Of a stretch of DNA of 64,000 bases, positions 55,101 through 63,323 are shown in pieces. Every line of letters starts with the position of its first letter. Position 1 is the first letter of the stretch. The translations under genes were made by a program, and so were the position numbers. This DNA comes from Pseudomonas sp. 5P_3.1_Bac2 (GTDB lineage Bacteria > Pseudomonadota > Gammaproteobacteria > Pseudomonadales > Pseudomonadaceae): positions 806,001 through 870,000 of the forward strand of contig NZ_JANLNY010000006.1 of the NCBI RefSeq assembly GCF_025465995.1, read 5' to 3'. The notes beneath the pieces are model-generated. The model saw only the letters and a program-made list of their open reading frames with translations, was not told the origin of the DNA and did not search any database.

Positions 55101-55307
55101 ATGGGGGTCGTGCCGCTGGTGCTGTCTACCGGCGCCGGTGCCGAGATGCGCCATGCCATGGGTGTCGCAGTATTTAGCGGCATGCTCGGGGTGACCTTCT
55201 TTGGTCTGCTACTGACCCCGGTGTTCTACGTGTTGATCCGCGCCTATGTCGAGAAGAAACAAGCGCAAAAAGCAGCCTTGGCTCAAGCCAGTGGAGTCGC
55301 AAAATGA
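52125..55307 (+). CDS. mexF: MexF, RND-family inner-membrane pump
   Basis: A 1060-residue transporter with the RND layout of 12 membrane helices and two large periplasmic loops. It starts MNFSQFFIHRPRFAAVLSLL and shows the proton-relay helices (GLVLAIGIVVDDAIVVVENV with the two aspartates of helix 4; GLACKNAILIVEFAKEQQEE, lysine of helix 10). It is the driver of the pump and works as a trimer. It lies between mexE and oprN; oprN overlaps by four bases. Confidence 0.95.
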   Translation: MNFSQFFIHRPRFAAVLSLLILLAGLISVFQLPISEYPQVVPPTVVVRASYPGANPTVIGETVAAPLEQAITGVEKMLYMSSQANSDGRLTLTVTFAQGTNLDIAQVQVQNRVTRTMPVLPVEVQRLGVTVDKASPDLTMAVHLISPDKRYDMLYLSSYATVNIRDEIARLDGVGDVRVLGLGDYSLRVWLDPNKVASRNLTANDVVTAIQEQNRQVAAGSLGAPPAPGSSFQLSINTQGRLVTEEEFENIIIRSGANGEITRLKDIGRVELGSNQYALRSLLNNEEAVSLAVFQLPGANALDVSSAVRKRMEELKKSFPEGMDYTIVYDPTVFVRGSIEAVVHTLFEAMVLVVLVVIVFLQTWRASLIPLLAVPVSLVGTFAAMHMLGFSLNALSLFGLVLAIGIVVDDAIVVVENVERNIALGLSPVEATIKAMKEVTGPIIATALVLCAVFVPTAFITGLTGEFYQQFALTIAISTVISAFNSLTLSPALAAVLLKGHDQPKDRFSRFLDKILGGWFFTPFNRLFSRASNGYVGVVRRVLRGSTVALIVYAGLMGLTYLGFATTPTGFVPQQDKQYLVGFVQLPDAASLDRTQAVTERMSAIAKAHPGVQNAVAYPGLSINGFTNSPNSAVVFTPLKPFDERKDPSLSGPAIAADLNRQFAEIQDGNVVLFGPPAVLGLGTLGGFRLQLQDRGSLGYNEMYKVTQEVIAKARTLPELNPNSVFTSYQVNVPQLYANIDREKAKSHGIDLNEVFTTLQVYLGSLYTNDFNRFGRTYQVNVQADQQFRMDAEQIGQLKVRNNLGEMVPLASILKVEETAGPDRVMHYNGFLTAEINGAAAQGYSSGQAEEAMAKLLDQELPNGMTYEWTDMTFQKILAGNTAIIVFPICVLLAFLVLAAQYESWSLPLAVILIVPMTLLSAITGVILSGGDNNVFTQIGLIVLVGLACKNAILIVEFAKEQQEEGKDRMSAVLEACRLRLRPILMTSIAFIMGVVPLVLSTGAGAEMRHAMGVAVFSGMLGVTFFGLLLTPVFYVLIRAYVEKKQAQKAALAQASGVAK

Positions 55308-56704
55308 GAGCAATTATCCCTGTTCTGATTCCCAGCCTGTTAAGCCTGGCCCTGGCTGCCTGTGTGGTGGGGCCTGATTACAAGGCCCCAAAATCAAGTG
55401 CTACTGCGCCGGTTGAGTCAACCGGCCAAGGCTACGACCACTCGCGTTTCGAGGCGAAATGGTGGCAGCAGTTCGATGACCCGACGTTGAATCAGCTGGT
55501 TGAGTTAGCGTTGGATAACAACCGTGATCTGGCAGTGGCGTTCTCCCGCCTCAAAGCCGCCCGGGCGATCCGCGATGATGTGGCGAATGACCGTTTCCCT
55601 ACGGTCACTAGCCGCACTTCGGGCAGCTTCGGCCGCTCGTTAGTGCCAGGCTCAGACAGCGAACGGCAAAAGACCGAGAGCTATGACCTGGGGCTGGACA
55701 TGATCTGGGAGGTCGATCTGTTCGGCCGCATCCAGCGCCAATTGGAGTCCAGTGAGGCACAAATCCAGGTCGCGGAAGCGGACCTGCAACAGCTGCAAGT
55801 CAGCATGATCGCCGAGCTGGTCAACGCCTATGGCACCCTGCGCGGCGATCAACAACGGGAAAAGATCGCCCGCGACAACTTGGCGTACCAGAAGCAGACC
55901 TACGACCTCACCGTGCAACTGCGTGACAACGGTGTGGGCGATGAGCTCGACGTGCTGCGCAGTGAAGCCACCTTGGCTGCTACCGAAGCCAGCGTGCCGC
56001 AACTGCAGGCCGCTGAAGCGGTATCCAGCAATCGCATCGCCACCCTGCTCGGCCAGCAAGCTGAGCATATGACGGTCGATTTAGCGCCGAAACAACTGCC
56101 GGCCATCAGCAAGGCACTGCCGATTGGTGATCCAACGGCGCTACTGCGGCGGCGCCCGGATATCCGCTCGGCTGAGCGGCAATTGGCAGCGGCCACCGCC
56201 GATGTTGGCGTGGCAACCGCCGATTTGTTCCCGCAGGTGAGCTTGGGCGGCTTCCTGGGTTTTACCGCCGGGCGTGGTTCGCAGTTGGGTTCATCAGTAG
56301 CTCGGGCTTGGAGTTTGACACCATCGATTACCTGGTCGGCGTTTGATCTGGGCAGCGTTAAGGCGCGTTTGCGCGGTGCCAAAGCCACCGCTGAAGGCGC
56401 CGTGGCAACCTACGAGCAGCAGGTGTTGTTGGCTCTGGAGGAATCCGCTAATGCCTTTAGCAGCTACAGCAAAAGTCAACAGCGTCTGCTCTCTCTGGTG
56501 CGCCAGTCCGAGGCCAGTCGTGCGGCGGCTGATCAAGCCACACTACGCTATCGCGAAGGCCAGACCGACTACTTGACTCTGCTTGATGCGCAGCGCCAGC
56601 GCTTAACGGCTGAAGATGCCCAAGCACAGGCCGAGGTTGATTTGTACAGCGGTATCGTTGCCATTTACCGCGCGTTGGGTGGTGGCCTAGCTCCCGACGC
56701 TTAA
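55304..56704 (+). CDS. oprN: OprN, outer-membrane channel of the RND pump
   Basis: A 466-residue lipoprotein (LALAAC, Cys20) with two repeats of the outer-membrane efflux domain (VELALDNNRDLAVAFSRLKA; LLRRRPDIRSAERQLAAATA; ADLFPQVSLGGFLGFTAG). It forms the trimeric exit channel of MexEF-OprN. The ATG overlaps the mexF stop, so synthesis is coupled. A strong terminator follows. Confidence 0.94.
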   Translation: MRAIIPVLIPSLLSLALAACVVGPDYKAPKSSATAPVESTGQGYDHSRFEAKWWQQFDDPTLNQLVELALDNNRDLAVAFSRLKAARAIRDDVANDRFPTVTSRTSGSFGRSLVPGSDSERQKTESYDLGLDMIWEVDLFGRIQRQLESSEAQIQVAEADLQQLQVSMIAELVNAYGTLRGDQQREKIARDNLAYQKQTYDLTVQLRDNGVGDELDVLRSEATLAATEASVPQLQAAEAVSSNRIATLLGQQAEHMTVDLAPKQLPAISKALPIGDPTALLRRRPDIRSAERQLAAATADVGVATADLFPQVSLGGFLGFTAGRGSQLGSSVARAWSLTPSITWSAFDLGSVKARLRGAKATAEGAVATYEQQVLLALEESANAFSSYSKSQQRLLSLVRQSEASRAAADQATLRYREGQTDYLTLLDAQRQRLTAEDAQAQAEVDLYSGIVAIYRALGGGLAPDA

Positions 56705-56742
56705 CCGACTCTCCCCGAGGTTGGCTTAGCCAGCCCTTTGCA

Positions 56743-56776
56743 CCCCACGACTGTTTGTCTAGTTGTGGGGTTTTTT
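56743..56776 (+). terminator. Terminator of mexEF-oprN
   Basis: CCCCACGACT (56743-56752) pairs with AGTTGTGGGG (56761-56770) with one G-T wobble, around an eight-base loop, followed directly by TTTTTT. This is a classical factor-independent terminator, 39 bases after the oprN stop. Confidence 0.88.
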
Positions 56777-56933
56777 AATGCCAAGAATTTTTCCTTTCCA
56801 GCACTTAGATGTGGAATTTGCGCTGCGCCAGGCAAATCCGCCGCAGCGGTTTTTTGCCTCACTTAGATCGCCGGTATTTGCGCGCATCAGTCTTGCGGGG
56901 TTGAGCACGTCAGAGTGCGATTGCTGCGAACAA

Positions 56934-56966
56934 GAAAAACCCCACAACGGCAGAGCCGCTGTGGGG
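56934..56966 (-). terminator. Terminator of the methyltransferase gene
   Basis: On the minus strand CCCCACAGCGGC pairs with GCCGTTGTGGGG (complement 56940-56966; one mismatch or wobble) around a short loop, followed by TTTTTC. It begins 20 bases past the methyltransferase stop. The stem end (CCCCACA...TGTGGGG) is very similar to that of the oprN terminator on the other strand. Confidence 0.85.
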
Positions 56967-56985
56967 TGAGAAGTAAGTCTGTGAC

Positions 56986-57675
56986 TTAGAGCGCGGTGTT
57001 TTTTCTCAGCACATAGGTCCGCCACATGGCATAGCCGGGCAGGAAATCTTTGTGCCCGATAATGCTAAAACCGGCTTGGCGGAACTCTTGCTCAATGACA
57101 TCACGGGTGACTAAAAAGCGGTTTTCTCCACCACGCCCCGCGTCTTTGCGGCTCTGTTCCAGACGTTTGCGTTTCCACGCTTTGAAGTTGCCATCTACCC
57201 ACAGCGAGACGATCACGGTGTCGCGGCTAACCCGGTGAAACTCACGCAGGATGGTTAGGCGGTTATCACTGGATTCGATGTGATGCAGCAGGCGGATACA
57301 GAAAATGCTATCCACTGCGTTGTCGGCCAGATCAATCGCAAAGGCAGAGGTTCTCAGGGTTCTGACCCGTTTCACCACCTCCGCTGGCTGTGCGGCCTGA
57401 GCCACACTGAGCATGGCGGCAGAGTTATCGGCGGCGATAATCACGCGGCTTTTATGCTCGGCCAACATCGGCCAAAAGCGCCCGGCACCGCAGGGCAAAT
57501 CGAGTACCAAGTCAGGTTCGCCGGCCATTTTCAGCGCCTGACGGCCAACCTGTACATCGCGCCAATGGGACAAGCGCCGGGCGAAGTTGGCCCGGTGTTT
57601 ACGCAAATAATGCTGGGAATGTTGCTTGTCGTATTTACGCGAAAATTCCAGTTCAATGGGCGGCGTTTTGTTCAT
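56986..57675 (-). CDS. warA: SAM-dependent methyltransferase, WarA-like
   Basis: A 229-residue class I methyltransferase from the ATG at 57675 (after AAGGAC); a GTG one codon earlier is possible. The SAM-binding signature LVLDLPCGAGRF is near residue 57, with IIAADNSAAML after it, and SIFCIRLLHHIE as the later acidic/post-II strand. In P. putida and P. aeruginosa a homologous gene lies directly after colRS (orf222, warA) and affects lipopolysaccharide. A ColR-type box is in its promoter. The warB (inaA-like kinase) partner usually next to it is missing; the oprN operon is there instead. Confidence 0.85.
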   Translation of the reverse strand: MNKTPPIELEFSRKYDKQHSQHYLRKHRANFARRLSHWRDVQVGRQALKMAGEPDLVLDLPCGAGRFWPMLAEHKSRVIIAADNSAAMLSVAQAAQPAEVVKRVRTLRTSAFAIDLADNAVDSIFCIRLLHHIESSDNRLTILREFHRVSRDTVIVSLWVDGNFKAWKRKRLEQSRKDAGRGGENRFLVTRDVIEQEFRQAGFSIIGHKDFLPGYAMWRTYVLRKNTAL

Positions 57676-57744
57676 CACACGGTGTCCTTGAATGAATGCG
57701 CCGCCAGACTATCCAGCGGCGTATCAACAACGCGTCAAGGTCAT

Positions 57745-57760
57745 GTGAAAAATGCGTTAA
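57745..57760 (-). promoter_or_regulatory. ColR-type box before the methyltransferase gene
   Basis: TTAACGCATTTTTCAC on the minus strand, about 70-85 bases before the methyltransferase start. It shares TAACG, then one base, ATTTTTCAC with the site at 59779-59794. It fits 15 of 16 positions of the ColR-binding consensus as I recall it from P. putida (ending TTTTTCAC). Confidence 0.6.
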
Positions 57761-57785
57761 ATGAATAAATTTAATAACTTACGGC

Positions 57786-59078
57786 TTATGCAGGGACTGC
57801 CGCTGACTCTGTTTGATCGTCAAACAAGATCACATTAAAGCAACTGCCGCCACTAGCCGAGCTATTCAAATTTATCTGCCAGCCTTGGGCCTGGCAGATG
57901 CGTTTGACCAACGACAAGCCCAGCCCCAAGCCCTCCCCTCGGTTGTGCTGACCGCGGACAAATGGCTGGAACATATACTCTTGCTGCTCGGTGGGAATGC
58001 CGATGCCGGTGTCTTCCACGCTAAAACCCTGTTCGGTGACGATCAAGTTGACGTGGCCGCTCTCGGTGTAATGCAAGGCATTACGCAACAAGTTACTCAG
58101 CACCGTGGCCAACAGCGTGGGGTTAAACAGCCCCGGTGGTTGACCCTCATAGCGCAGGTTGAAAGACAGGCCCTTCTGTTCGATCAAGGGGGCCCAATGG
58201 CTGACCTGCGCCTCAATGATATTTTGAACCCCGCATTTAATGTCGACACTGGCATTGCGTTTGTCACGGGCCAACTGCAAGAAGGTCTGCACCAAATGCT
58301 GCATATCGTCACAGGCACGATTAATGCGCGCTAATTGTTCCTGTTCACGGGGGCTCAACTGGCCTTCGGCGAGCAACTCGCAGGAAGTGGCGATGATCAT
58401 CAACGGAGTGCGCAGCTCATGGCTGACGTCACTGGTAAACAGGCGCTCGCGCTCCAAGGATTGGCGGACCTGGCCCAGGGTGCTGTCGAACGCTGAGGCC
58501 AGTTGCCCGACTTCGTCATCCGGGTATTGCGGGGCCAAGGGCGGCGCTAAGGAGTGCAACTGATCACGGTGGCGAACTTGCCCAGCTAAGCGGCTGATGG
58601 GCGCCATCACCTTGCGCGCCATGATCACGCCTAACCCCCAGGAAGCCAGCACGGCAAACAGGAAGCCGGCTAACACCACGTTAAACAGAGCCTGCTCACG
58701 GGATTCAAATTCGTGCTGTTCTTGCACTAACAGATAAGTGCGCCCGTTAATTTCCTGGCCATACAAGTAATAAGCCTGGTCGCCCTCGACCATCTCATTG
58801 AAGCCTTCTTTAACTTTGCCGTACTGCGGCGGTATGGGGTACTGGTCACTGTCGGAGGCAAAAAAACGGGTGCTGGCATCCAAGCGCGGCGCGCGGCCAT
58901 GCTTAAGGTCTTCGTGGAGGATCTGACTCAGCTCGCGGCCCAGTTCCTGAGAAACCAAATGGCCCTCGATGAAATGCACCACGGCGACAATGCCTAAGGA
59001 AAACAGACCGCTGACGATGGCGGTCATCAGCACAAACGCCACCAAGATGCGCTGCGCAAATGGTTGCTTAGTGTTCAT
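57786..59078 (-). CDS. colS: ColS sensor histidine kinase
   Basis: Start at 59078, seven bases after GGAG, overlapping the end of colR by 11 bases. The 430-residue kinase has a helix near 10-33, a periplasmic sensor part of about 110 residues rich in acidic residues, a second helix near 150-170, HAMP, HisKA (SDVSHELRTPL) and HATPase (LLRNALHYT, DTGIGIP, GLGLGL) domains. ColS in P. putida and P. aeruginosa senses excess zinc, iron and other metals and activates ColR for envelope repair. Confidence 0.93.
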   Translation of the reverse strand: MNTKQPFAQRILVAFVLMTAIVSGLFSLGIVAVVHFIEGHLVSQELGRELSQILHEDLKHGRAPRLDASTRFFASDSDQYPIPPQYGKVKEGFNEMVEGDQAYYLYGQEINGRTYLLVQEQHEFESREQALFNVVLAGFLFAVLASWGLGVIMARKVMAPISRLAGQVRHRDQLHSLAPPLAPQYPDDEVGQLASAFDSTLGQVRQSLERERLFTSDVSHELRTPLMIIATSCELLAEGQLSPREQEQLARINRACDDMQHLVQTFLQLARDKRNASVDIKCGVQNIIEAQVSHWAPLIEQKGLSFNLRYEGQPPGLFNPTLLATVLSNLLRNALHYTESGHVNLIVTEQGFSVEDTGIGIPTEQQEYMFQPFVRGQHNRGEGLGLGLSLVKRICQAQGWQINLNSSASGGSCFNVILFDDQTESAAVPA

Positions 59079-59751
59079 GATCAAGCTCCGCTAAGCGAAA
59101 ACCGACACCGTGTAGCGTGTGCAGTAAGGGCTTGGCAAAGGGTTTATCGAGGACTTGCCGCAGTTGATGGATATGACTGCGCAGGCTGTCGCTGTCGGGC
59201 GTGTCATCGCCCCAGATGGCCTCTTCGAGCACCTCGCGGCGCACCACGGCCGGGCTTTTTTGCATGAGCAAGGCGAGGATTTTCAAGCCCAGCGGGTTGA
59301 GCTTGAGGCTTTGCCCGGCGCGGCTGACATGCAAGGTGTCAAGGTCATAAACCAGATCGGCCACCTTTAACTGGCGCTTACGGCTGCCCTGGCTGCGGCG
59401 CAAAATCGCCTCGATACGGGCGACCAGTTCGGACAGGGCAAAGGGTTTGATCAGATAGTCGTCAGCACCGGAACGCAAGCCTTGCAGTCGGTCATCGAGG
59501 GCATCACGGGCGGTCAGCATCAGGATCGGCACTTCGTTATTGCCGTCTTCGCGTAAGCGTTGGCAAACCTGAAAGCCATCGATGCCCGGCAGCATGATGT
59601 CCAACACAATAAGGTCGTAGTGGCCACTGCTGGCCAGGTGTAGTCCACCCAAGCCATCTTGCGCGCAATCCACGGTGAAACCCTTGAGCTGCAAGTAGTC
59701 GAGCACGTTGGCGAGGATGTCGCGGTTGTCTTCAATGACCAGAATGCGCAT
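59068..59751 (-). CDS. colR: ColR response regulator
   Basis: A 227-residue OmpR-type regulator: receiver (phospho-aspartate D51 in LIVLDIMLPG, TARD, lysine in LIKPF) and a winged-helix DNA-binding domain (LKLNPLGLKILALLMQKSPA, then HIHQLRQVLDKPF). It closely matches ColR of other pseudomonads. It is divergent from the LtaS-like gene with a ColR-type box between, so it probably controls that operon as well as the methyltransferase. Confidence 0.94.
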   Translation of the reverse strand: MRILVIEDNRDILANVLDYLQLKGFTVDCAQDGLGGLHLASSGHYDLIVLDIMLPGIDGFQVCQRLREDGNNEVPILMLTARDALDDRLQGLRSGADDYLIKPFALSELVARIEAILRRSQGSRKRQLKVADLVYDLDTLHVSRAGQSLKLNPLGLKILALLMQKSPAVVRREVLEEAIWGDDTPDSDSLRSHIHQLRQVLDKPFAKPLLHTLHGVGFRLAELDHEH

Positions 59752-59778
59752 GCATTAACTCTCTTAAATAGTCCCTAA

Positions 59779-59794
59779 GTAACGAATTTTTCAC
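59779..59794 (+). promoter_or_regulatory. ColR-type box before the LtaS-like operon
   Basis: GTAACGAATTTTTCAC lies in the gap between colR and the LtaS-like gene, about 70 bases before the latter's start. It shares 13 of 16 bases with the site before the methyltransferase gene and ends in the same TTTTTCAC. The gap is only 112 bases, so it could also affect colR itself. Confidence 0.6.
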
Positions 59795-59863
59795 GGCGTA
59801 TTGACGCGCCACTCACATGCACTTGGCAAAAATCTGCCGGACTCATCTCACAAGGATTTCATG

Positions 59864-61822
59864 ATGTCCCGGCTTTATTACGCTCAGCTACGGTATCTGT
59901 CCATTATCGGACTGTCATGGTTGCTGGTGTTTTTTCTGACCCGCAGCGTCTTACTGCTCACCCACTTAGGCGATGCCCAGGCAAGTGTTAGCCAATTGCT
60001 CGGCATCTACGGCATTGGCCTGATCTACGATCTGAGTTTCCTGCTGTACGCCTTACTGCCGTTGGCCATCTATTTGCTGCTGTGCCCTAACCGCCTGTGG
60101 CGGCAACGCTGGCATCAACGCCTGATGCTCGGCGTGATGGCGCTCAGTGTGTTCGTTATGCTGTTTACCGCCGTAGCTGAGTGGCTGTTCTGGGATGAGT
60201 TTGGCGTGCGCTTTAACTTTATCGCCGTGGACTATCTGGTTTATTCCAAGGAGGTGGTGAACAACATCCTTGAGTCTTATCCCATCTATCCGCTGCTCGC
60301 CGCTTTGGCAGTGGTCGCCGTATTAACCGCAGTGCTGCTGTACAAACCGCTGATGGCCGCACTTAAGGCCCCAACTCTGCCCCGCGGGAGCAGCTTTGCG
60401 ACCCTGGCAGGACTGGCGGTACTGGCCGGCGTCTGTAGCTTGGTGATTGGTCAGGGTGCTCCCCGTGGCATTGGCGGTAACACCTATCAACACGAATTGG
60501 CCAGTAATGGGCCTTATCAATTCTTTGCTGCCTTTCGTAATAACGAGCTCGATTATCAGCAGTTTTACAGCACCCTGCCTAATCAGGCGGTAGCCAGCCT
60601 GCTGCGCAATGAAGTCAGCGAACCCAACGCGACCTTTGTCAATGACGATCCTATAGATATACGGCGCAAGATCGACAATGGTGGACAACCCAAGAAACTC
60701 AACGTGGTGTTGGTCACCATTGAAAGCCTGAGCGCCAAGTACCTCGGCAGCTTTGGCGATCCGCGCGGTCTGACGCCTAACTTAGATGAGCTGCGTAAAC
60801 AGAGCCTGAGCTTCAACAACTTCTACGCAACCGGCACCCGTACTGACCGCGGTTTAGAAGCTATTACCCTGTCGATTCCGCCCACACCGGGACGCTCTAT
60901 CGTTAAACGCATTGGCCGTGAAAGTGGCTACAGCAGCCTCGGCCAGCAACTCGATGCGGCCGGTTACGACAGCGTGTTCATCTATGGTGGACGCGGTTAT
61001 TTCGACAACATGAACGCCTTCTTCAGCGGTAACGGTTACCGCGTGGTAGACCAAAGCAGTATCGATGAAACCAACATCAGCTTTAAAAACGCTTGGGGCA
61101 TGGCCGACGAGGATCTCTACAAGGAAACCTTGAAGGTTGCTGATAGCGATTTTGCCGCAGGTAAGCCGTTCCTCTTGCAACTGATGACCACCTCCAATCA
61201 CCGCCCTTACACCTACCCTGATGGCCGTATTGATATCCCTTCAGGCGAAGGTCGTGAAGGCGCGGTGAAGTACACCGACTACGCCATTGGTGAGTTCCTT
61301 AAGCAAGCCAAAACCAAGCCCTGGTTCAAAGACACTATCTTTGTGTTCGTCGCCGACCACACTGCAGGCAGTGCCGGGAATGAAGACTTGCCAGTGGCGA
61401 ACTACCACATCCCGCTGTTTATTTACTCGCCGGGCAATATCGCGCCGCGTGATTTCACTGATGTGGCCAGCCAAATTGATATCGCCCCGACCCTACTCGG
61501 TTTGCTCAACCTCGATTACACCTCGACCTTCTTTGGGCGCAACGTGTTACGCGATGACCGCGCCCCAGGCCGGGCAGTGATCGGCAACTACCAGCACCTG
61601 GGGCTGTTTGACGGGCAAAGTCTGGCCATTCTGAGCCCACGCCAAGGTATGCGCCGGCATGACGATGCCTTGGGTCTTAGTCATGAGTTGAAGAGCAACA
61701 ACAGCGATCCTCTGCTACGCCGCGACATTGCCTACTACCAAGGGGCCAGCATGGCCTTCAAGAAACAGCTACTGACTTGGCACCCCCAGGAAGTAAACAC
61801 ACAGCAATTCAGCAAACGTTAA
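59864..61822 (+). CDS. LtaS-type phosphotransferase (sulfatase fold), membrane-bound
   Basis: Start at the second of two adjacent ATGs, seven bases after AGGA. The 652-residue protein has five N-terminal membrane helices (residues about 10-215), then an extracytoplasmic alkaline-phosphatase/sulfatase domain. Its metal and catalytic residues are seen in VLVTIESLSAKYLG, YATGTRTDRGLEA (threonine nucleophile) and IFVFVADHTAGS. Relatives are LtaS and OpgB-like enzymes that move phosphoglycerol or phosphoethanolamine groups onto glycans or lipids. With the PAP2 phosphatase it should alter envelope glycans or lipids, under ColR. Confidence 0.9.
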   Translation: MSRLYYAQLRYLSIIGLSWLLVFFLTRSVLLLTHLGDAQASVSQLLGIYGIGLIYDLSFLLYALLPLAIYLLLCPNRLWRQRWHQRLMLGVMALSVFVMLFTAVAEWLFWDEFGVRFNFIAVDYLVYSKEVVNNILESYPIYPLLAALAVVAVLTAVLLYKPLMAALKAPTLPRGSSFATLAGLAVLAGVCSLVIGQGAPRGIGGNTYQHELASNGPYQFFAAFRNNELDYQQFYSTLPNQAVASLLRNEVSEPNATFVNDDPIDIRRKIDNGGQPKKLNVVLVTIESLSAKYLGSFGDPRGLTPNLDELRKQSLSFNNFYATGTRTDRGLEAITLSIPPTPGRSIVKRIGRESGYSSLGQQLDAAGYDSVFIYGGRGYFDNMNAFFSGNGYRVVDQSSIDETNISFKNAWGMADEDLYKETLKVADSDFAAGKPFLLQLMTTSNHRPYTYPDGRIDIPSGEGREGAVKYTDYAIGEFLKQAKTKPWFKDTIFVFVADHTAGSAGNEDLPVANYHIPLFIYSPGNIAPRDFTDVASQIDIAPTLLGLLNLDYTSTFFGRNVLRDDRAPGRAVIGNYQHLGLFDGQSLAILSPRQGMRRHDDALGLSHELKSNNSDPLLRRDIAYYQGASMAFKKQLLTWHPQEVNTQQFSKR

Positions 61823-61872
61823 CCCCGCCTTGATGTCTGGCACCGCTTGCGGTGCCAGTACGGAGTCGCTTG

Positions 61873-62631
61873 ATGACCGATTTAGCCAATGATTTTCGTT
61901 ACAGCCCCCAGGCCGTAGCGCAACACTCCTCACGGCCGTTTAATTTTCGCTTATGGCTGAGCATTCCCCTGCTCTGCATGGTGCTACTACTGATCGTCGA
62001 GCCCGCGCCCTTGGACTTCGCCCTCGCCCACTGGTTTTACCAACCCGGGGTAGGTTTTATTGGGGCGAAAAGTTTCGTGCTGGAGGACTTCCTCCACGAC
62101 CGCGCCAAGCAAGCGGTGATCCTCTTTGGCGTACTTGTGATAGTGGGTTTTATCGCCAGCCTCTTTGTTCAACGCCTCAAACCACAGCGCCTCACCTTGG
62201 GTTATTTGGTTCTGTCGCTGACCTTGTCCACCAGCATGGTGGCACCACTTAAAGTCCTCACCGCCGTGCAGTGCCCGTGGAACTTAAGTGAGTTTGGCGC
62301 AACGGAAACCTACAGCAACTTGCTCGATCAGCGCCCAGTTACCGATAAACCTGGGCGCTGCTGGCCAGGTGGACATGCCTCGTCAGGTTTTGCCTTGCTC
62401 GCCTTATTTTTTGCCCTACGTGATCGCCGCCCGCGCTTGGCCCGTGGCGCCTTGGTGTTTGCCTTAGCCTTGGGTACGGTGTTTTCCGTGGGTCGCATGT
62501 TGCAGGGCGCGCACTTCCTCTCGCATAACGTCTGGACGTTGTTGATTGACTGGACGATTTGCGCGCTGTGCTATCGCTGGTTGCTCTATCGACCCAAGGG
62601 CATCCACCTAGCAACACTGGGTAAACAGTGA
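61873..62631 (+). CDS. PAP2-family membrane phosphatase
   Basis: A 252-residue protein from the ATG at 61873 (after GGAG). It has about six membrane helices and the type 2 phosphatidic-acid phosphatase motifs: LKVLTAVQCPWNL (motif 1), PGGHASSG (motif 2) and GRMLQGAHFLSHNVW (motif 3, catalytic histidine). Relatives with CPWxL are found near lipid A or undecaprenyl phosphate genes. It lies 50 bases after the LtaS-like gene; the next gene starts on its stop codon. It may remove phosphates from lipid A or from the lipid by-product of the LtaS-like enzyme. Confidence 0.88.
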   Translation: MTDLANDFRYSPQAVAQHSSRPFNFRLWLSIPLLCMVLLLIVEPAPLDFALAHWFYQPGVGFIGAKSFVLEDFLHDRAKQAVILFGVLVIVGFIASLFVQRLKPQRLTLGYLVLSLTLSTSMVAPLKVLTAVQCPWNLSEFGATETYSNLLDQRPVTDKPGRCWPGGHASSGFALLALFFALRDRRPRLARGALVFALALGTVFSVGRMLQGAHFLSHNVWTLLIDWTICALCYRWLLYRPKGIHLATLGKQ

Positions 62632-63284
62632 TGATCACCGCGCGCCTGATTCGCCAAGTTTGTGCCGCTGTGCTGCTGGCGGCTCTGTCCCTCAGTGCGA
62701 CGCTCAGCCAGGCCAGTGCCGGCAATACACCGCTGCCAACGCGCCCGGCTAGCTGGGCCAGTGCTGTGCAGCCGTCATTCAACTTGTATCGTATGGATGA
62801 CGGGCTCTATCGCAGTGCCTTACCTGACGCCACTGATCTCCCGACCCTTGAGCAATTGCAGATTAAAACCGTCATCAACTTCTATCAGCACAGTGATAGC
62901 GACTGGCTGAACGACCCCAACATAAAGCAAGTGCAACTGCCGCTTCGTACCGATCGCATTAATGACGCTGATGTGCTCAAGGTGCTGCGCAGTATTCGCT
63001 TGGCCCAGAGCAATGGCCCGGTATTGATCCACTGTAAGCATGGGCAGAACCGCACCGGCTTAATCGCGGCGATATACCGCGTTGTCTACCAAGGCTGGAG
63101 CAAGGAGCAGGCGTTAGCCGAGATGCAACAAGGCGGATTTGGAGGGGAGGAACGTATGGCTGATGCCGAGAACTATCTAACACGCCTGGACATCAATGCT
63201 CTGCAGCTCGCTCTGCAAGATGGCTCCTGCAGCACCTCGCCGTGGGCCCTGTGCCAATGGCTAGGAGCACTGACCCGTCACTAA
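62631..63284 (+). CDS. Exported dual-specificity phosphatase-like protein
   Basis: A 217-residue protein with a signal peptide (ending LSQASAG) and a cysteine-phosphatase domain: PVLIHCKHGQNRTG gives the HCx5R signature (Cys135 as nucleophile), and the RSALPDATDLPTLEQL region gives the usual start. Its ATG shares a base with the PAP2 stop. An exported tyrosine-type phosphatase may act on phosphorylated lipids or glycans rather than on proteins; that is inferred from the operon. Confidence 0.87.
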   Translation: MITARLIRQVCAAVLLAALSLSATLSQASAGNTPLPTRPASWASAVQPSFNLYRMDDGLYRSALPDATDLPTLEQLQIKTVINFYQHSDSDWLNDPNIKQVQLPLRTDRINDADVLKVLRSIRLAQSNGPVLIHCKHGQNRTGLIAAIYRVVYQGWSKEQALAEMQQGGFGGEERMADAENYLTRLDINALQLALQDGSCSTSPWALCQWLGALTRH

Positions 63285-63291
63285 ACATGCA

Positions 63292-63317
63292 TGCCAGCCA
63301 GCGGTTGCTGGCTGGCA
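63292..63317. terminator. Bidirectional terminator hairpin
   Basis: TGCCAGCCAGC (63292-63302) and GCTGGCTGGCA (63307-63317) are perfect 11-base arms with a four-base loop. It lies between convergent gene ends (63284 and 63324). CTGGTTTT follows on the plus strand. Confidence 0.8.
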
Positions 63318-63323
63318 CTGGTT

